A DNA stretch of 64,000 nt from Streptomyces chartreusis NRRL 3882 (GCF_900236475.1 NZ_LT963352.1:5522001-5586000), one strand, 5' to 3'. Shown: positions 43,188-52,586, numbered from the stretch's first letter. Program-made: numbers and translations. The notes: generated from the sequence alone by a model not told the origin.

Positions 43188-45790
43188 CCGACGACCAGCA
43201 CGGAGAGGGCACGCCCCGGGGCGGGAGCCGCTGGGACCCGCTGCCCCAGGGCGAGTACGACGACGGCGCCACCGCCTTCGTCGAACTCCCCGAGGGGGGC
43301 GTCGACGCCCTGCTGGCCGCCGACAGTCCCCTCGCCGCGCCCGGCCACGGCTACGTACCGCCGCAGATAACGGTCGACCCCGCCACGACCGCCGGAACCG
43401 ACCCGGCGGCCCCGGGCGCGTGGCCGGTGCCCGGCGCGCCCGTCGACGGCGCCCAGTGGCACGGCCCGCACGCGGCACCCCGGCAGGGCCACGAGCAGGG
43501 CGGCCACCACCAGCCCGGACACGACACGGGGGAGCGGTCCTACGGCTCGCAGGCGCCGTACGGATCCGGCACGCCCTACGGCTCCGACGCGCAGGCGGGG
43601 CGGCACGGCGGGAACGACCGCTTCACGTACAACCCGGGAGCCACCGGGCAGTGGAACTTCGAGGAGGCCGCGACGGCGGAGACCGCGCCCGGCCATGACG
43701 TGACCGGTCAGTGGTCCATCCCCGTCGCCGGGGGCGACCTTCCGGACGAGTCGGGCGAGTTCACCACGTCCTCGCTGGTCGAGCAGTGGGGCGGCACCCC
43801 GCCGCCCACGCTGCCGGGCGGCGCGCCCGCGCCGTGGGCGACACAGGCGGCGGGCCGGCCGTGGGGGCAGCAGGTCCCGCACGACACGGCGGGGCAGGAG
43901 CAGGCCGGGCCGGGCTATCCGCACGGGCACGAGCAGGGCGGCGGGCACGGGCACGAGCAGCCGGGGGCTGCCGGACCGGCCTCCGGGTACGCACCTGACC
44001 CGGGCGCGCGGAGCCCCCACGCCCCGGAGCAGCAGCCCGCCGGGCCCATGCCGCAGGAGGCGGGCCCGGCGGCCGGTCACGCCCCGGGAGCGACCGACGG
44101 CAGCGGTCACGGGCAGTGGCCGGAGGGCGCGGAACAGGCGCCGCAGTGGCCGGAGGGCGCGGAACAGGCGGCGGAGTCGTCCGGCTTCGCCGGCCATGGG
44201 CCGGAGTCGTCAGGGTTGGGCGGCCACGGGCCGGAGATGCCCGGCGCCGGTCACGCACCCCAGCCGCCCGGCGGCGCCGACCACGCGCCGGAGCAGCCGG
44301 CGTTCGCCGACCACGGCGCGGAGCCGTCTGCCTTCGCCGGCCACCGCCCGGAGCAGCCGGCTTTCACCGACCACGGCTCGGATCCGCACGGCATCACGGA
44401 GCACGGCCCGGAGCCGCACGGCGTACCCGGCCACGGTTCGGAGCCGCACGGCGTGCCCCACCACGGGGCGGATCAGTCCGCTGCCACGGGCCACGGACCG
44501 GATCCGTCGACCTTCGCCGACCACCGCCCGGAGCAGCCGGCCTACGCCGATCACGGGCCGGAGTCGCACGGCGTGCCCGGCCAGGGGGCGGATCAGTCCG
44601 CCTTCGCGGACCACGGCTCGGAGTCGTCCGACTTCGCCGAACACCGCCCGCGGTCGCACGCCTTCACCGACCACCACGGCCCCGAGCCCTCCGGCCCAGC
44701 CGGACACGCGCCGGAGCCGTCGGGGCACGTCGGTGAGCCGACCGAGCACGCTGCTGCCGCCGATGACGCACCCGAACGGTCCGCGTCCCCCCAGCCGTAC
44801 CCCGAGGCCCCGGGGGAGTCCCCCGGCGAGTCCGCGCCCGAGGCGCACGCGGAAGCCGCCGCGCACCCGCAGGCCGCCCAGGAAGCCTCACAGGACGCTC
44901 CCGGCCCCGGTGAGGCCGCTGAGGACGCCCCAGAGGCCGCAGAGGACGCTGACGCCCCCGCCGAGCCACCGGCCGGGCCCCTCCCGGCCGAGGCGGACCC
45001 GGACGCCGTGCCGGAGGCCGCCGACGGCGAGACCCCGAACGACCCGGCACCGCAGGACCCGTCCGCCGACTCGCACGACGCGGGCCGCACCGAGGGCGAG
45101 GCGTCCCAGGACGCGCCCTCCACCGTCCCGCAGGAGGAACACCCCCTCGCCTCCTACGTCCTGCGCGTCAACGGCACCGACCGCCCCGTCACCGACGCGT
45201 GGATCGGCGAGTCCCTGCTGTACGTGCTGCGCGAGCGGCTCGGTCTCGCGGGGGCCAAGGACGGCTGCTCGCAGGGCGAGTGCGGCGCGTGCAACGTCCA
45301 GGTCGACGGGCGGCTCGTCGCGTCCTGCCTGGTCCCGGCCGTGACCGCCGCCGGCAGCGAGGTCCGTACCGTCGAGGGCCTGGCCGAGGACGGCCGGCCG
45401 TCGGACGTGCAGCGGGCGCTCGCGCGCTGCGGCGCCGTGCAGTGCGGCTTCTGCGTACCCGGCATGGCGATGACCGTGCACGACCTCCTGGAGGGCAACC
45501 CGGCGCCCACCGAGCTGGAGACCCGCCAGGCGCTGTGCGGCAACCTGTGCCGCTGCTCCGGCTACCGGGGCGTGGTGGACGCCGTGCAGGAGGTCGTCGC
45601 AGAACGCGAGGCACATCGCGCGCCCGCCGACGGTGACACCGCCGAGGCCCGTATCCCGCACCAGGCGGGCCCGGGTGCGGGCAGCGTCAACGCGTCGGCC
45701 TTCGGCCCGCCCCCGGACCCGCACACTCCGGACCCGCACACTCCAGACCCGCATGACCAGCCCTACGGCCAGGACGGAGGCCCCGCGTGA
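43184..45790 (+). CDS. Molybdo-hydroxylase [2Fe-2S] subunit with giant disordered N-terminal extension
   Basis: 868 residues, whereas this subunit is normally about 160-200. The GTG start overlaps the FAD-subunit stop. Residues 1-645 are low complexity, rich in His, Gly, Pro, Glu and Ala; 338-490 are 10-residue repeats of the form HGPEPxAFAD. An Ala/Glu/Pro block follows. The normal protein occupies about 648-810: plant-type ferredoxin domain (GCSQGECGAC ... SC) and the four-helix domain (QCGFCVPGM ... CGNLCRCSGY), with all eight cluster cysteines present. A short tail has three DPHTP repeats. It stays in frame throughout, so it is not a sequencing fusion by eye. Confidence 0.88.
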   Translation: MTDDQHGEGTPRGGSRWDPLPQGEYDDGATAFVELPEGGVDALLAADSPLAAPGHGYVPPQITVDPATTAGTDPAAPGAWPVPGAPVDGAQWHGPHAAPRQGHEQGGHHQPGHDTGERSYGSQAPYGSGTPYGSDAQAGRHGGNDRFTYNPGATGQWNFEEAATAETAPGHDVTGQWSIPVAGGDLPDESGEFTTSSLVEQWGGTPPPTLPGGAPAPWATQAAGRPWGQQVPHDTAGQEQAGPGYPHGHEQGGGHGHEQPGAAGPASGYAPDPGARSPHAPEQQPAGPMPQEAGPAAGHAPGATDGSGHGQWPEGAEQAPQWPEGAEQAAESSGFAGHGPESSGLGGHGPEMPGAGHAPQPPGGADHAPEQPAFADHGAEPSAFAGHRPEQPAFTDHGSDPHGITEHGPEPHGVPGHGSEPHGVPHHGADQSAATGHGPDPSTFADHRPEQPAYADHGPESHGVPGQGADQSAFADHGSESSDFAEHRPRSHAFTDHHGPEPSGPAGHAPEPSGHVGEPTEHAAAADDAPERSASPQPYPEAPGESPGESAPEAHAEAAAHPQAAQEASQDAPGPGEAAEDAPEAAEDADAPAEPPAGPLPAEADPDAVPEAADGETPNDPAPQDPSADSHDAGRTEGEASQDAPSTVPQEEHPLASYVLRVNGTDRPVTDAWIGESLLYVLRERLGLAGAKDGCSQGECGACNVQVDGRLVASCLVPAVTAAGSEVRTVEGLAEDGRPSDVQRALARCGAVQCGFCVPGMAMTVHDLLEGNPAPTELETRQALCGNLCRCSGYRGVVDAVQEVVAEREAHRAPADGDTAEARIPHQAGPGAGSVNASAFGPPPDPHTPDPHTPDPHDQPYGQDGGPA
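44195..44655 (+). repeat. 30-bp degenerate tandem repeats in the [2Fe-2S] subunit gene
   Basis: About 15 consecutive units of 30 bp encode decapeptides such as HRPEQPAFTD, HGSEPHGVPH and HGADQSAFAD. Units differ by several substitutions but keep the period, so the array is old. Confidence 0.85.
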
Positions 45791-48105
45791 GCAACGAAGC
45801 AGCCACCGCGCAGGCCGCACAGGCCGCGGAGGCCGCCCCCGCCCCCGAACCGCTGCCGCACGGCCTGGGAGCCTCCCTCCCGGCCGCCGACGCCCGCGCC
45901 AAGACCGAAGGCACCTTCCCGTATGCCGCCGACCTGTGGGCCGAGGGCCTGCTGTGGGCGGCCGTGCTGCGCTCACCGCACCCGCACGCGCGCATCGTGT
46001 CCATCGACACCTCCCACGCGCGCGAGATGCCCGGCGTACGCGCCGTCGTCACTCACGAGGACGTCCCCGGCAGCCCGCTGCACGGCCGCGGGAAGGCCGA
46101 CCGTCCGGTCTTCGCCTCCGAGGTCGTACGCCATCACGGCGAGCCCATCGCCGCCGTCGCGGCCGACCACCCGGACACCGCGCGGATGGCCGCCGCCGCC
46201 GTCATCGTCGAGTACGAGGTGCTCGATCCGGTCACCGACCCGGAGCAGGCCTTCGAGGCGGAGCCGTTGCACCCCGACGGCAACCTGATCCGGCACATCC
46301 CGCTGCGCCACGGCGACCCGGAGGCGGCCGGCGAGATCGTCGTCGAGGGGCTGTACCGCATCGGCCGCCAGGACCCCGCGCCCATCGGCGCGGAGGCGGG
46401 CCTGGCCGTACCGCGCCCGGACGGCGGTGTGGAGCTGTACCTCGCCTCCACCGACCCGCACGCCGACCGCGACACGGCCGCCGCCGCCTTCGGCCTGGAA
46501 CCCGAGCGGGTCAAGGTCGTCGTCACCGGCGTCCCCGGCGCCACGGCCGACCGCGAGGACCAGGGCTTCCAGCTCCCGCTCGGCCTGCTGGCGCTGCGGA
46601 CCGGCTGCCCGGTGAAACTCACGGCCACGCGCGAGGAGTCCTTCCTCGGGCACACCCACCGGCACCCCACCCTGCTGCGCTACCGCCACCACGCCGACGC
46701 CGAGGGCAGACTCGTGAAGGTGGAGGCGCAGATCCTGCTCGACGCGGGCGCCTACGCCGACACCTCCGCCGACGCCCTGGCCGCCGCCGTCGCGTTCGCC
46801 TGCGGCCCGTACGTCGTCCCGAACGCCTTCATCGAGGGCTGGGCCGTACGCACCAACAACCCCCCGTCCGGCCACGTGCGCGGCGAAGGCGCCATGCAGG
46901 TCTGTGCCGCCTACGAGGCGCAGATGGACAAGATCGCCAAGAAACTCGGCATCGACCCGGCCGAGGTGCGGCTGCGCAACGCCATGGCGACGGGCGACGT
47001 GCTGCCGACCGGCCAGACCGTGACCTGCCCGGCCCCCGTCGCCGAACTGCTCCAGGCCGTGCGGGACTTCCCCCTCCCCCCGCTGCCCAAGGACACGCCC
47101 GAGGAGGAGTGGCTGCTGCCCGGCGGCCCCGAGGGCGCGGGCGAACCGGGCGCGGTGCGCCGGGGCGTGGGCTACGGCGTGGGCATGGTGCACATGCTCG
47201 GCGCGGAGGGCGCGGACGAGGTCTCCACGGCGACCGTGAAGGTCCACGACGGCGTGGCGACCGTGCTGTGCGCGGCCGTCGAGACCGGCCAGGGCTTCAC
47301 GACCCTGGCCCGGCAGATCGTGCAGGAGACGCTCGGCATAGACGAGGTGCACGTGGCGCCGGTCGACACCGACCAGCCCCCCGCGGGCGCGGGCTGCCGG
47401 GGCCGGCACACCTGGGTGTCGGGCGGTGCGGTGGAGCGTGCGGCCAAGATGGTCCGCACGCAGCTCCTCCAGCCGCTCGCCCACAAGTTCGGCATGTCCA
47501 CGGAGCTGCTCCAGATCACCGACGGCAAGATCACGTCGTACGACGGCGTCCTGTCGACGACCGTCACCGAGGCGCTGGACGGCAAGGAACTGTGGGCCAC
47601 CGCCCAGTGCCGCCCGCACCCGACCGAGCCGCTGAACGAGGCCGGCCAGGGCGACGCCTTCGTCGGCATGTCCTTCTGCGCGATCCGCGCGGTGGTGGAC
47701 GTCGACATCGAGATCGGCTCCGTACGGGTCGTGGAACTGGCCGTCGCCCAGGACGTGGGGCGGGTCCTGAACCCGGCCCAGCTGACCGCCCGGATCGAGG
47801 CGGGCGTGACCCAGGGCCTGGGCATCGCGCTGACCGAGAACCTGCGCACCCCGCGCGGCCTGATCCGCCACCCGGACCTGACCGGTTACGCCCTCCCGAC
47901 GGCCCTCGACGCGCCCGACATCCGCATCGTCAGGCTGGTCGAGGAGCGTGACGTCGTCGCCCCCTTCGGGGCGAAGGCGGTCAGCGCGGTGCCGGTGGTG
48001 ACGTCCCCGGCGGCCATCGCGTCCGCCGTACGGGCCGCCACGGGGCGCCCCGTGAACCGGCTGCCGATCCGCCCGCAGGCCGCGGTGGTCACGGAACGGT
48101 CCTGA
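45787..48105 (+). CDS. Molybdopterin-binding large subunit, xanthine dehydrogenase family
   Basis: 772 residues; GTG overlaps the previous stop. Aldehyde oxidase/xanthine dehydrogenase hammerhead domain (GTFPYAADLWAEGLLWAAVLRSPHPHARI) and Mo-cofactor domains (GHVRGEGAMQ; GCRGRHTWVSGGA; GAKAVSAVPVVTSPAAIASAV). It lacks the AYxCSFR motif of form I CO dehydrogenase, so CO is unlikely. The substrate is probably a purine or other N-heterocycle or an aldehyde. With the two genes before it, this makes a three-subunit enzyme. Confidence 0.92.
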   Translation: MSNEAATAQAAQAAEAAPAPEPLPHGLGASLPAADARAKTEGTFPYAADLWAEGLLWAAVLRSPHPHARIVSIDTSHAREMPGVRAVVTHEDVPGSPLHGRGKADRPVFASEVVRHHGEPIAAVAADHPDTARMAAAAVIVEYEVLDPVTDPEQAFEAEPLHPDGNLIRHIPLRHGDPEAAGEIVVEGLYRIGRQDPAPIGAEAGLAVPRPDGGVELYLASTDPHADRDTAAAAFGLEPERVKVVVTGVPGATADREDQGFQLPLGLLALRTGCPVKLTATREESFLGHTHRHPTLLRYRHHADAEGRLVKVEAQILLDAGAYADTSADALAAAVAFACGPYVVPNAFIEGWAVRTNNPPSGHVRGEGAMQVCAAYEAQMDKIAKKLGIDPAEVRLRNAMATGDVLPTGQTVTCPAPVAELLQAVRDFPLPPLPKDTPEEEWLLPGGPEGAGEPGAVRRGVGYGVGMVHMLGAEGADEVSTATVKVHDGVATVLCAAVETGQGFTTLARQIVQETLGIDEVHVAPVDTDQPPAGAGCRGRHTWVSGGAVERAAKMVRTQLLQPLAHKFGMSTELLQITDGKITSYDGVLSTTVTEALDGKELWATAQCRPHPTEPLNEAGQGDAFVGMSFCAIRAVVDVDIEIGSVRVVELAVAQDVGRVLNPAQLTARIEAGVTQGLGIALTENLRTPRGLIRHPDLTGYALPTALDAPDIRIVRLVEERDVVAPFGAKAVSAVPVVTSPAAIASAVRAATGRPVNRLPIRPQAAVVTERS

Positions 48106-48644
48106 TGCCCGCACTGGACGGGGTCGTCCTGGTCACCGGTGTGATGGCGGCCGGCAAGTCGACGGTCGCCCAGGCACTGGCGGAGACCCTGCCGCGAGCC
48201 GCGCACGTCCGCGGGGACGTCTTCCGGCGCATGATCGTGTCGGGCCGGGAGGAGTACGTCCCCGCCGCCGGGGACGAGGCCGAGGCCCAGCTCCGGCTCC
48301 GGTACCGCCTCTCGGCGGCGACGGCGGACGCGTACGCCGAGGCCGGGTTCACGGCGGTCGTGCAGGACGTGGTGCTGGGCGAGGACCTGCGGACGTACGC
48401 CGGTCTGGTGCGCACCCGGCCGCTGTACGTGGTCGTCCTCGCGCCGCGGCCCGAGGCGGTGGCCGCGCGGGAGGCGGAGCGGCCCAAGACGGGATACGGC
48501 GCCGGCTGGACCGTCGGCACGCTGGACGAGGCGCTGCGCGCGCGGACGCCGCGCATCGGACTGTGGCTGGACACCTCGGAGCTGACGGTGCGGCAGACGG
48601 TGGAGGCGATTCTGGCGGAAAGGGAACGCGCCAGGGTCGTTTGA
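48105..48644 (+). CDS. P-loop kinase-like protein
   Basis: 179 residues; ATG shares one base with the stop of the Mo subunit, so co-translated. Walker A GVMAAGKST (12-20), then HVRGDVFRRMI and a lid region REAERPKTGYG. It resembles small phosphotransferases of the AAA/shikimate-kinase-like type (chloramphenicol phosphotransferase-like). Coupling to the molybdo-enzyme suggests a role in its pathway, but no substrate can be named. Confidence 0.75.
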   Translation: MPALDGVVLVTGVMAAGKSTVAQALAETLPRAAHVRGDVFRRMIVSGREEYVPAAGDEAEAQLRLRYRLSAATADAYAEAGFTAVVQDVVLGEDLRTYAGLVRTRPLYVVVLAPRPEAVAAREAERPKTGYGAGWTVGTLDEALRARTPRIGLWLDTSELTVRQTVEAILAERERARVV

Positions 48645-48814
48645 GCGTCATGTGAGGTGAGCGCGTCGCAGTCGTCGGGCGCGCGTCGCTGTTCCGGGGC
48701 GTTGTCAGTGGTGGGGCGTACTGTTCTGGGCAGTGGGGGACGGCTGCCGGGTCTGGCCGGGCGGACTGCCGTGCTCCGCCAGGGGACGGTGAGCAAGCAC
48801 ATGCGGGGGAGCCC

Positions 48815-49981
48815 ATGAGTACGACCGATGCCGGTTCCGCGATGATCACCCTGACCGAGTCCGAGCTGGATCCGTGGGTGACGCACGCGTCGACGCGGCA
48901 CTGGCTGACCGGACCCGGACTGCCGTGCGACAGCGGCGTGCTGAGCTTCGCCGCGCTGGGCCGGGAGGGTCTGCGCACGGTAGCGGACTCGACGGGCGAT
49001 CCGGAGGACCGGCTGTCGGCGGAGCTGCGCGAGCAGCTCGTGATAGGCGGACTGCTCGGCCCCGGCGGCCTGGAGACGGAGTCGGTCCTGCTGGACGGCG
49101 CGACGGGCGAGATCTCGACGACGTACTTCCTGCACGACTGCCCCGACCTGATGGACCGCCGCCCCCTGGCGCCCTCACTGCGGACGCTGGTGCGCTTCGC
49201 CGAGGCGACGGACGAACTGGCGGGCCTGCGCGGCCAGTTCGCCTCCTATGCGGGCCGCTTCGGTCCGAAGGCGGTGGCGGAGGCGTCCCAGCACCTGCTG
49301 GCGGTGTTCCGGGACGGGACGGACGGCGAGCCGGCCCCGTTCTGGAAGATGGCGGCGCTGATCCGCCCGCTGTCCCTGGTCGCGGGCCGGGGCGGCGCCT
49401 CCGGCCTGTCCCTGGACCTCCCGCACCGCCTTCTGGACCAGGAGTTCGGCCCCGGCAAGGTGGCCCGCTTCGAGGACGTCGACTTCCCCGCGACCCTCAC
49501 GCACGAGCCGACCCGCCGCTTCCTGCGCGAGGTGGGCCTGCCGGAGGACGCCCACGTCTTCTCTCTGGACACGGACGTCCCGCTGGCGACGCTGGCCGAG
49601 TACCACGCCGACACGGACGGCCCGGCGGAGCTCCCCTCCGGGGCCCACCGCCTGATACGCCTCGGCCATCTCGTCGAGGACAACAGCCTGGTCATCGACG
49701 GCGTGACGGGCGCGGTCCTGAACTGGAGCGAGCCCGAGGCGACGCTGTCACCGCTGAACACGGACGTGTCGACCCTGGCGTTCACCCTCTGGCTGCTGCA
49801 CCGCGAGCGGGCGATCGACGCCCAGTCCGACCACGAGCTGACGACCGACACCTACGACCAGTTGGCCATGACGATGCTCCAGGTGCTCTCGGCGGTCGAC
49901 CCGACGGGCGTCACGGCGGGCAGGTCGGGCCGTCACTACTGGACGGACGCGTTCCAGGACGAGGCGGGCGGGGTGTTGTAG
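48815..49981 (+). CDS. SUKH-4 family protein (two domains)
   Basis: 388 residues; GGGGGAG lies 6-12 bases before the ATG. Two SUKH-4-like halves are visible. The first (about 12-165) ends in DGATGEISTTYFLHDCPDLMDRRPLAPSLRTLVRFA. The second (about 205-385) has VFSLDTDVPLATLAEYHADTDG, RLIRLGHLVEDNSLVIDGVTGAVLNW and LNTDVSTLAFTLWLLHRER. SUKH proteins often neutralise polymorphic toxins; no toxin gene is adjacent, so the role here is open. The 3' end overlaps the convergent MerR gene by 71 bp. Confidence 0.78.
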   Translation: MSTTDAGSAMITLTESELDPWVTHASTRHWLTGPGLPCDSGVLSFAALGREGLRTVADSTGDPEDRLSAELREQLVIGGLLGPGGLETESVLLDGATGEISTTYFLHDCPDLMDRRPLAPSLRTLVRFAEATDELAGLRGQFASYAGRFGPKAVAEASQHLLAVFRDGTDGEPAPFWKMAALIRPLSLVAGRGGASGLSLDLPHRLLDQEFGPGKVARFEDVDFPATLTHEPTRRFLREVGLPEDAHVFSLDTDVPLATLAEYHADTDGPAELPSGAHRLIRLGHLVEDNSLVIDGVTGAVLNWSEPEATLSPLNTDVSTLAFTLWLLHRERAIDAQSDHELTTDTYDQLAMTMLQVLSAVDPTGVTAGRSGRHYWTDAFQDEAGGVL

Positions 49982-50771
49982 GAACGGGGTGCCGTACGAC
50001 CGGGTCCACGCGCCGGAGTGTGGTCCAGCCGGCCCAGCCACGCTGCTCCAGCAGCTCGATGAACCGACGGGTGGCCGGCACGGTGTCGAAGACGAGCCTG
50101 TCCATCAACTCCGCGAGCGCGGGCTCGATGCCGGCCGGGTCGCCGAGGTACTCATCGCCCCGCTCGTCGGCCAGGTTCGTGACGTAGGCGGCCACCCGGT
50201 CGGCCAGCTCGACGAGCTGCGGGTCGTCGTCGCTCCGGTCGAGCGCCTCACCCAGATCCAGATAGAACGCGACGAACTCCGGATCGGCGATCTGCTCCTG
50301 CTTGCGCGCGACCCATTCCGCCATTAGCCCGGGCGAGCGCGCGGCCAGCGGGATCCAGCCGTCGCGCTCGGCCTGGACGATCCGCTCGTCGACGCCGAGC
50401 GCCCGCAGCCGGTCGAGGAAGGCGACGACCTCCGGGGGCAAGGCCAGACTCTCCCCGGAGACCAGGCGAGCGATCCGCTCACGATGCCGCTGCCGCTGCT
50501 GGATCTCCGCCTCCAGCCGCCTGTCGATGTCCGCGACGGCGGAGACGAACTCCTCGTCGTCGGCCTGGAGCAACTCCCGCACGCGCGCCAGCGGAACCCC
50601 GGCCTCGGCGAGAGTCCGGATCCTGATCAGCTCCACCACGGCGCCGGCGTCGTACCGCCGATAACCGGAGTGGTCCCGCTCGGGCTCCGGCAGCAGTCCC
50701 CTGGCGTGGTAGTGCCGCACCGTGCGCACGGTCACTCCGGCATACGCCGCCAGCTCGCCGATGGTCAGCAT
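49911..50771 (-). CDS. MerR-family transcriptional regulator
   Basis: 286 residues. MerR winged helix at 1-70 (LTIGELAAYAGVTVRTVRHYHARGLLPEPERDHSGYRRYD in parts), a coiled-coil dimer helix, then about 180 residues of effector domain without clear Cys ligands, so probably an organic-ligand sensor. The tail after about 255 is Pro/Arg-rich and overlaps the SUKH gene. It lies 21 bp after the hydrolase gene on the same strand, so the two form an operon. Confidence 0.88.
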   Translation of the reverse strand: MLTIGELAAYAGVTVRTVRHYHARGLLPEPERDHSGYRRYDAGAVVELIRIRTLAEAGVPLARVRELLQADDEEFVSAVADIDRRLEAEIQQRQRHRERIARLVSGESLALPPEVVAFLDRLRALGVDERIVQAERDGWIPLAARSPGLMAEWVARKQEQIADPEFVAFYLDLGEALDRSDDDPQLVELADRVAAYVTNLADERGDEYLGDPAGIEPALAELMDRLVFDTVPATRRFIELLEQRGWAGWTTLRRVDPVVRHPVPTTPRPPRPGTRPSSSDGPTCPP

Positions 50772-50792
50772 GGGACCAGTCTGACTTCTGGT

Positions 50793-51605
50793 TCAGGTGG
50801 CCGGCCCGCCGACCGGCTGGTGTCCGTTCCGGATGATTCCGGCGATGGCCGGGGCGTGGGTGAAGACCAGCCGGTGATCGGCGTCGAGCCAGGAGGCGGA
50901 GATGTCCGGCCGTTCGCGCACCAGCCGTTCGATGCCGGCGCGCCAGAGCCGGTTGTGCCGAGGTGCCCGCCCTTCGCAGCTGTCACCGGCGATCGCGGCA
51001 GACATGATCATGCGGACCGGCAGGTCGATCTCCCGGTACCGGCCGAGGATCCCGGACCGGACCACGTCCATCTCAAGGTTCAAGTCCATGATGTCCCTGC
51101 CGGTGAGCGACACCTGACGCGCGGCATCCCCACCCCTCTCGCCCGCCAGGTCGTCCGCCATCGCGCGGAACTGCGCCAGGTCGACGCCGGTGATGAACGG
51201 TTCGGGCAGCGGGTTCGCCCCGTCGATGAGAACGAGTTGGGCGACACGGTCAGGACACTCGGCCGCATAGTGCACGGCCAGATCCGCGCCCAGCGAGTAG
51301 CCCACGAGCAGGGGCGGTGAGGGGAGGTCGAGCTCCGCCAGCACGGCACGGAGATCGCCCAGGAACGCGTCGAAGCAGTACCGTTCGGCGGCCGAGGCGA
51401 GGCCATGCCCCCGGAGATCGAAGGTCACCACGTCGTACTCGCGCCGCAGCAACTCGGTCAGCTCCTGCAGATCGGCCTGTGTGCAGTTCAGCCCAGGGCA
51501 GAGGATCAGGGGGCGTCGTCCCTGGCCGCCACGGCACACGGGGATGGTGACACCGTCGTGCCGAACGGTGAAGTGCCTCGTGGTGCTGTCGTCTCTCGCA
51601 GTCAT
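50793..51605 (-). CDS. Alpha/beta-hydrolase
   Basis: 270 residues from ATG 51603-51605. Oxyanion region LILCPGLN, nucleophile elbow GYSLGAD (Ser), an acid in the SWLDADHRLVF region and the catalytic His in ADHRLVFTHAP. Cytosolic; substrate unknown. No ribosome site precedes the ATG, and a promoter predicted just upstream would start the mRNA at or near it, so it may be leaderless. Confidence 0.88.
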   Translation of the reverse strand: MTARDDSTTRHFTVRHDGVTIPVCRGGQGRRPLILCPGLNCTQADLQELTELLRREYDVVTFDLRGHGLASAAERYCFDAFLGDLRAVLAELDLPSPPLLVGYSLGADLAVHYAAECPDRVAQLVLIDGANPLPEPFITGVDLAQFRAMADDLAGERGGDAARQVSLTGRDIMDLNLEMDVVRSGILGRYREIDLPVRMIMSAAIAGDSCEGRAPRHNRLWRAGIERLVRERPDISASWLDADHRLVFTHAPAIAGIIRNGHQPVGGPAT

Positions 51606-51620
51606 GCGGCCATGCTGGGA

Positions 51621-51643
51621 CGTTGCCCCTGCGTCAGGGTCAA
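51621..51643 (-). promoter_or_regulatory. Probable MerR-controlled promoter
   Basis: On the minus strand TTGACC (51643-51638) is followed by a stretched spacer containing CCCTG-acg-CAGGG, a dyad typical of MerR operators, and CAGCAT as a weak -10 (51617-51612). The start would fall at the hydrolase ATG. Confidence 0.42.
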
Positions 51644-51755
51644 GGCGGGACGCGTGAACCGAGCGGTGATCCGGGCCTCGCCCCCACCCGGCTGCTCCCG
51701 TTGCGCCCTGATTGCGCCCTACCCCGCTCCCGAACGCAGCCACATGCTCGGTTCC

Positions 51756-52244
51756 ATGGGGGATTCAGGAGAGTCGACCGTCATCCCGTTATCCGACCCG
51801 GACGGACACCGGCAGCAACCACCGGGGGCGCCGCAGCCGTGGGAGAAGACCGACCGGGCCCAGGCCGCGCTGGAAGGCGCCACCGGCCCCGAACCGCCCG
51901 CTCCACCCGTCTGCCCCAACTGCGGACTGGTGGGTGACCGGCGTGTCACCTACTACGGCTGGCACGTCCTCCTCGAACCGGACATGCCGGTGCCCGCGCA
52001 CATGGTGCCCGCCTGGCACCGCTGGTACGTGGATTCCAACGGGACGGCGTGGAACAGCCGCGAGGACGAGCCCGCGCCCGGTGCGGTGTGCCGAGTACCG
52101 CATCGGATCGCCTGCCCCGGGCTGAGGCTCGAGGAGGTCGGCCTCTGGCGATGGCTGGACGCCGTACGAGCGGAGAACGCACGCCGGGCCCAGCGACGGG
52201 CCGATCGTGAAGCCGACCCGGGAGCCCTTCCGAATGCCGGCTGA
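51756..52244 (+). CDS. DUF6083-like hypothetical protein
   Basis: 162 residues from ATG 51756 (ATG 51744 is also in frame). Acidic Pro-rich start, then CPNCGLVGDRRVTYYGWHVLLEP, AHMVPAWHRWYVDSNGTAW and a later CRVPHRIACPG. The two Cys pairs suggest zinc binding. I associate the pattern with DUF6083, common in Streptomyces and without known function. It diverges from the hydrolase gene. Confidence 0.7.
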   Translation: MGDSGESTVIPLSDPDGHRQQPPGAPQPWEKTDRAQAALEGATGPEPPAPPVCPNCGLVGDRRVTYYGWHVLLEPDMPVPAHMVPAWHRWYVDSNGTAWNSREDEPAPGAVCRVPHRIACPGLRLEEVGLWRWLDAVRAENARRAQRRADREADPGALPNAG

Positions 52245-52275
52245 CGAGGCCCTCACCGCCTCGTCCGCCTGCGGA

Positions 52276-52350
52276 TGGAGGCCGTGGCGGGATTCGAACC
52301 CACGTAACTCGCTTTGCAGGCGAGCCCCTGAACCACTCGGGCACACGGCC
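52276..52350 (-). tRNA. tRNA-Cys (anticodon GCA)
   Basis: Minus-strand cloverleaf: acceptor GGCCGTG / CACGGCC, anticodon arm CTCGC-CTGCAAA-GCGAG with anticodon GCA, T-arm GTGGG-TTCGAAT-CCCGC, discriminator U (usual for Cys) and CCA encoded in the DNA. Confidence 0.93.
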
Positions 52351-52586
52351 GGGACCGAGGTCGGGGCCCTCGACCCAGCGAGCTCATGGCCCTGTTCGTT
52401 CTCGGTGCCGTGACCATAAGTCGGGCGGTTGCCGGGGCTCAAGGGCATCCGGCGGGGTGCAACGCGACTGCCATACGCCGTTCATGGAAGGGGATGTCCG
52501 AAAGGAGGGGCGTACGACCAAGGTCCCAGGAGGGGACCGTCTCGCGACAGGGGTCAAAGTGTCGCGTGGACCTTACGCTGGCGGTC

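Noticed and set aside
44195..44655. 30-bp repeats as a possible CRISPR array or mobile repeat
   Set aside because: They are degenerate, contiguous and in frame with the [2Fe-2S] subunit.
45787..48105. Large subunit as form I carbon monoxide dehydrogenase
   Set aside because: Gene order fits coxMSL, but the active-site AYxCSFR motif is missing.
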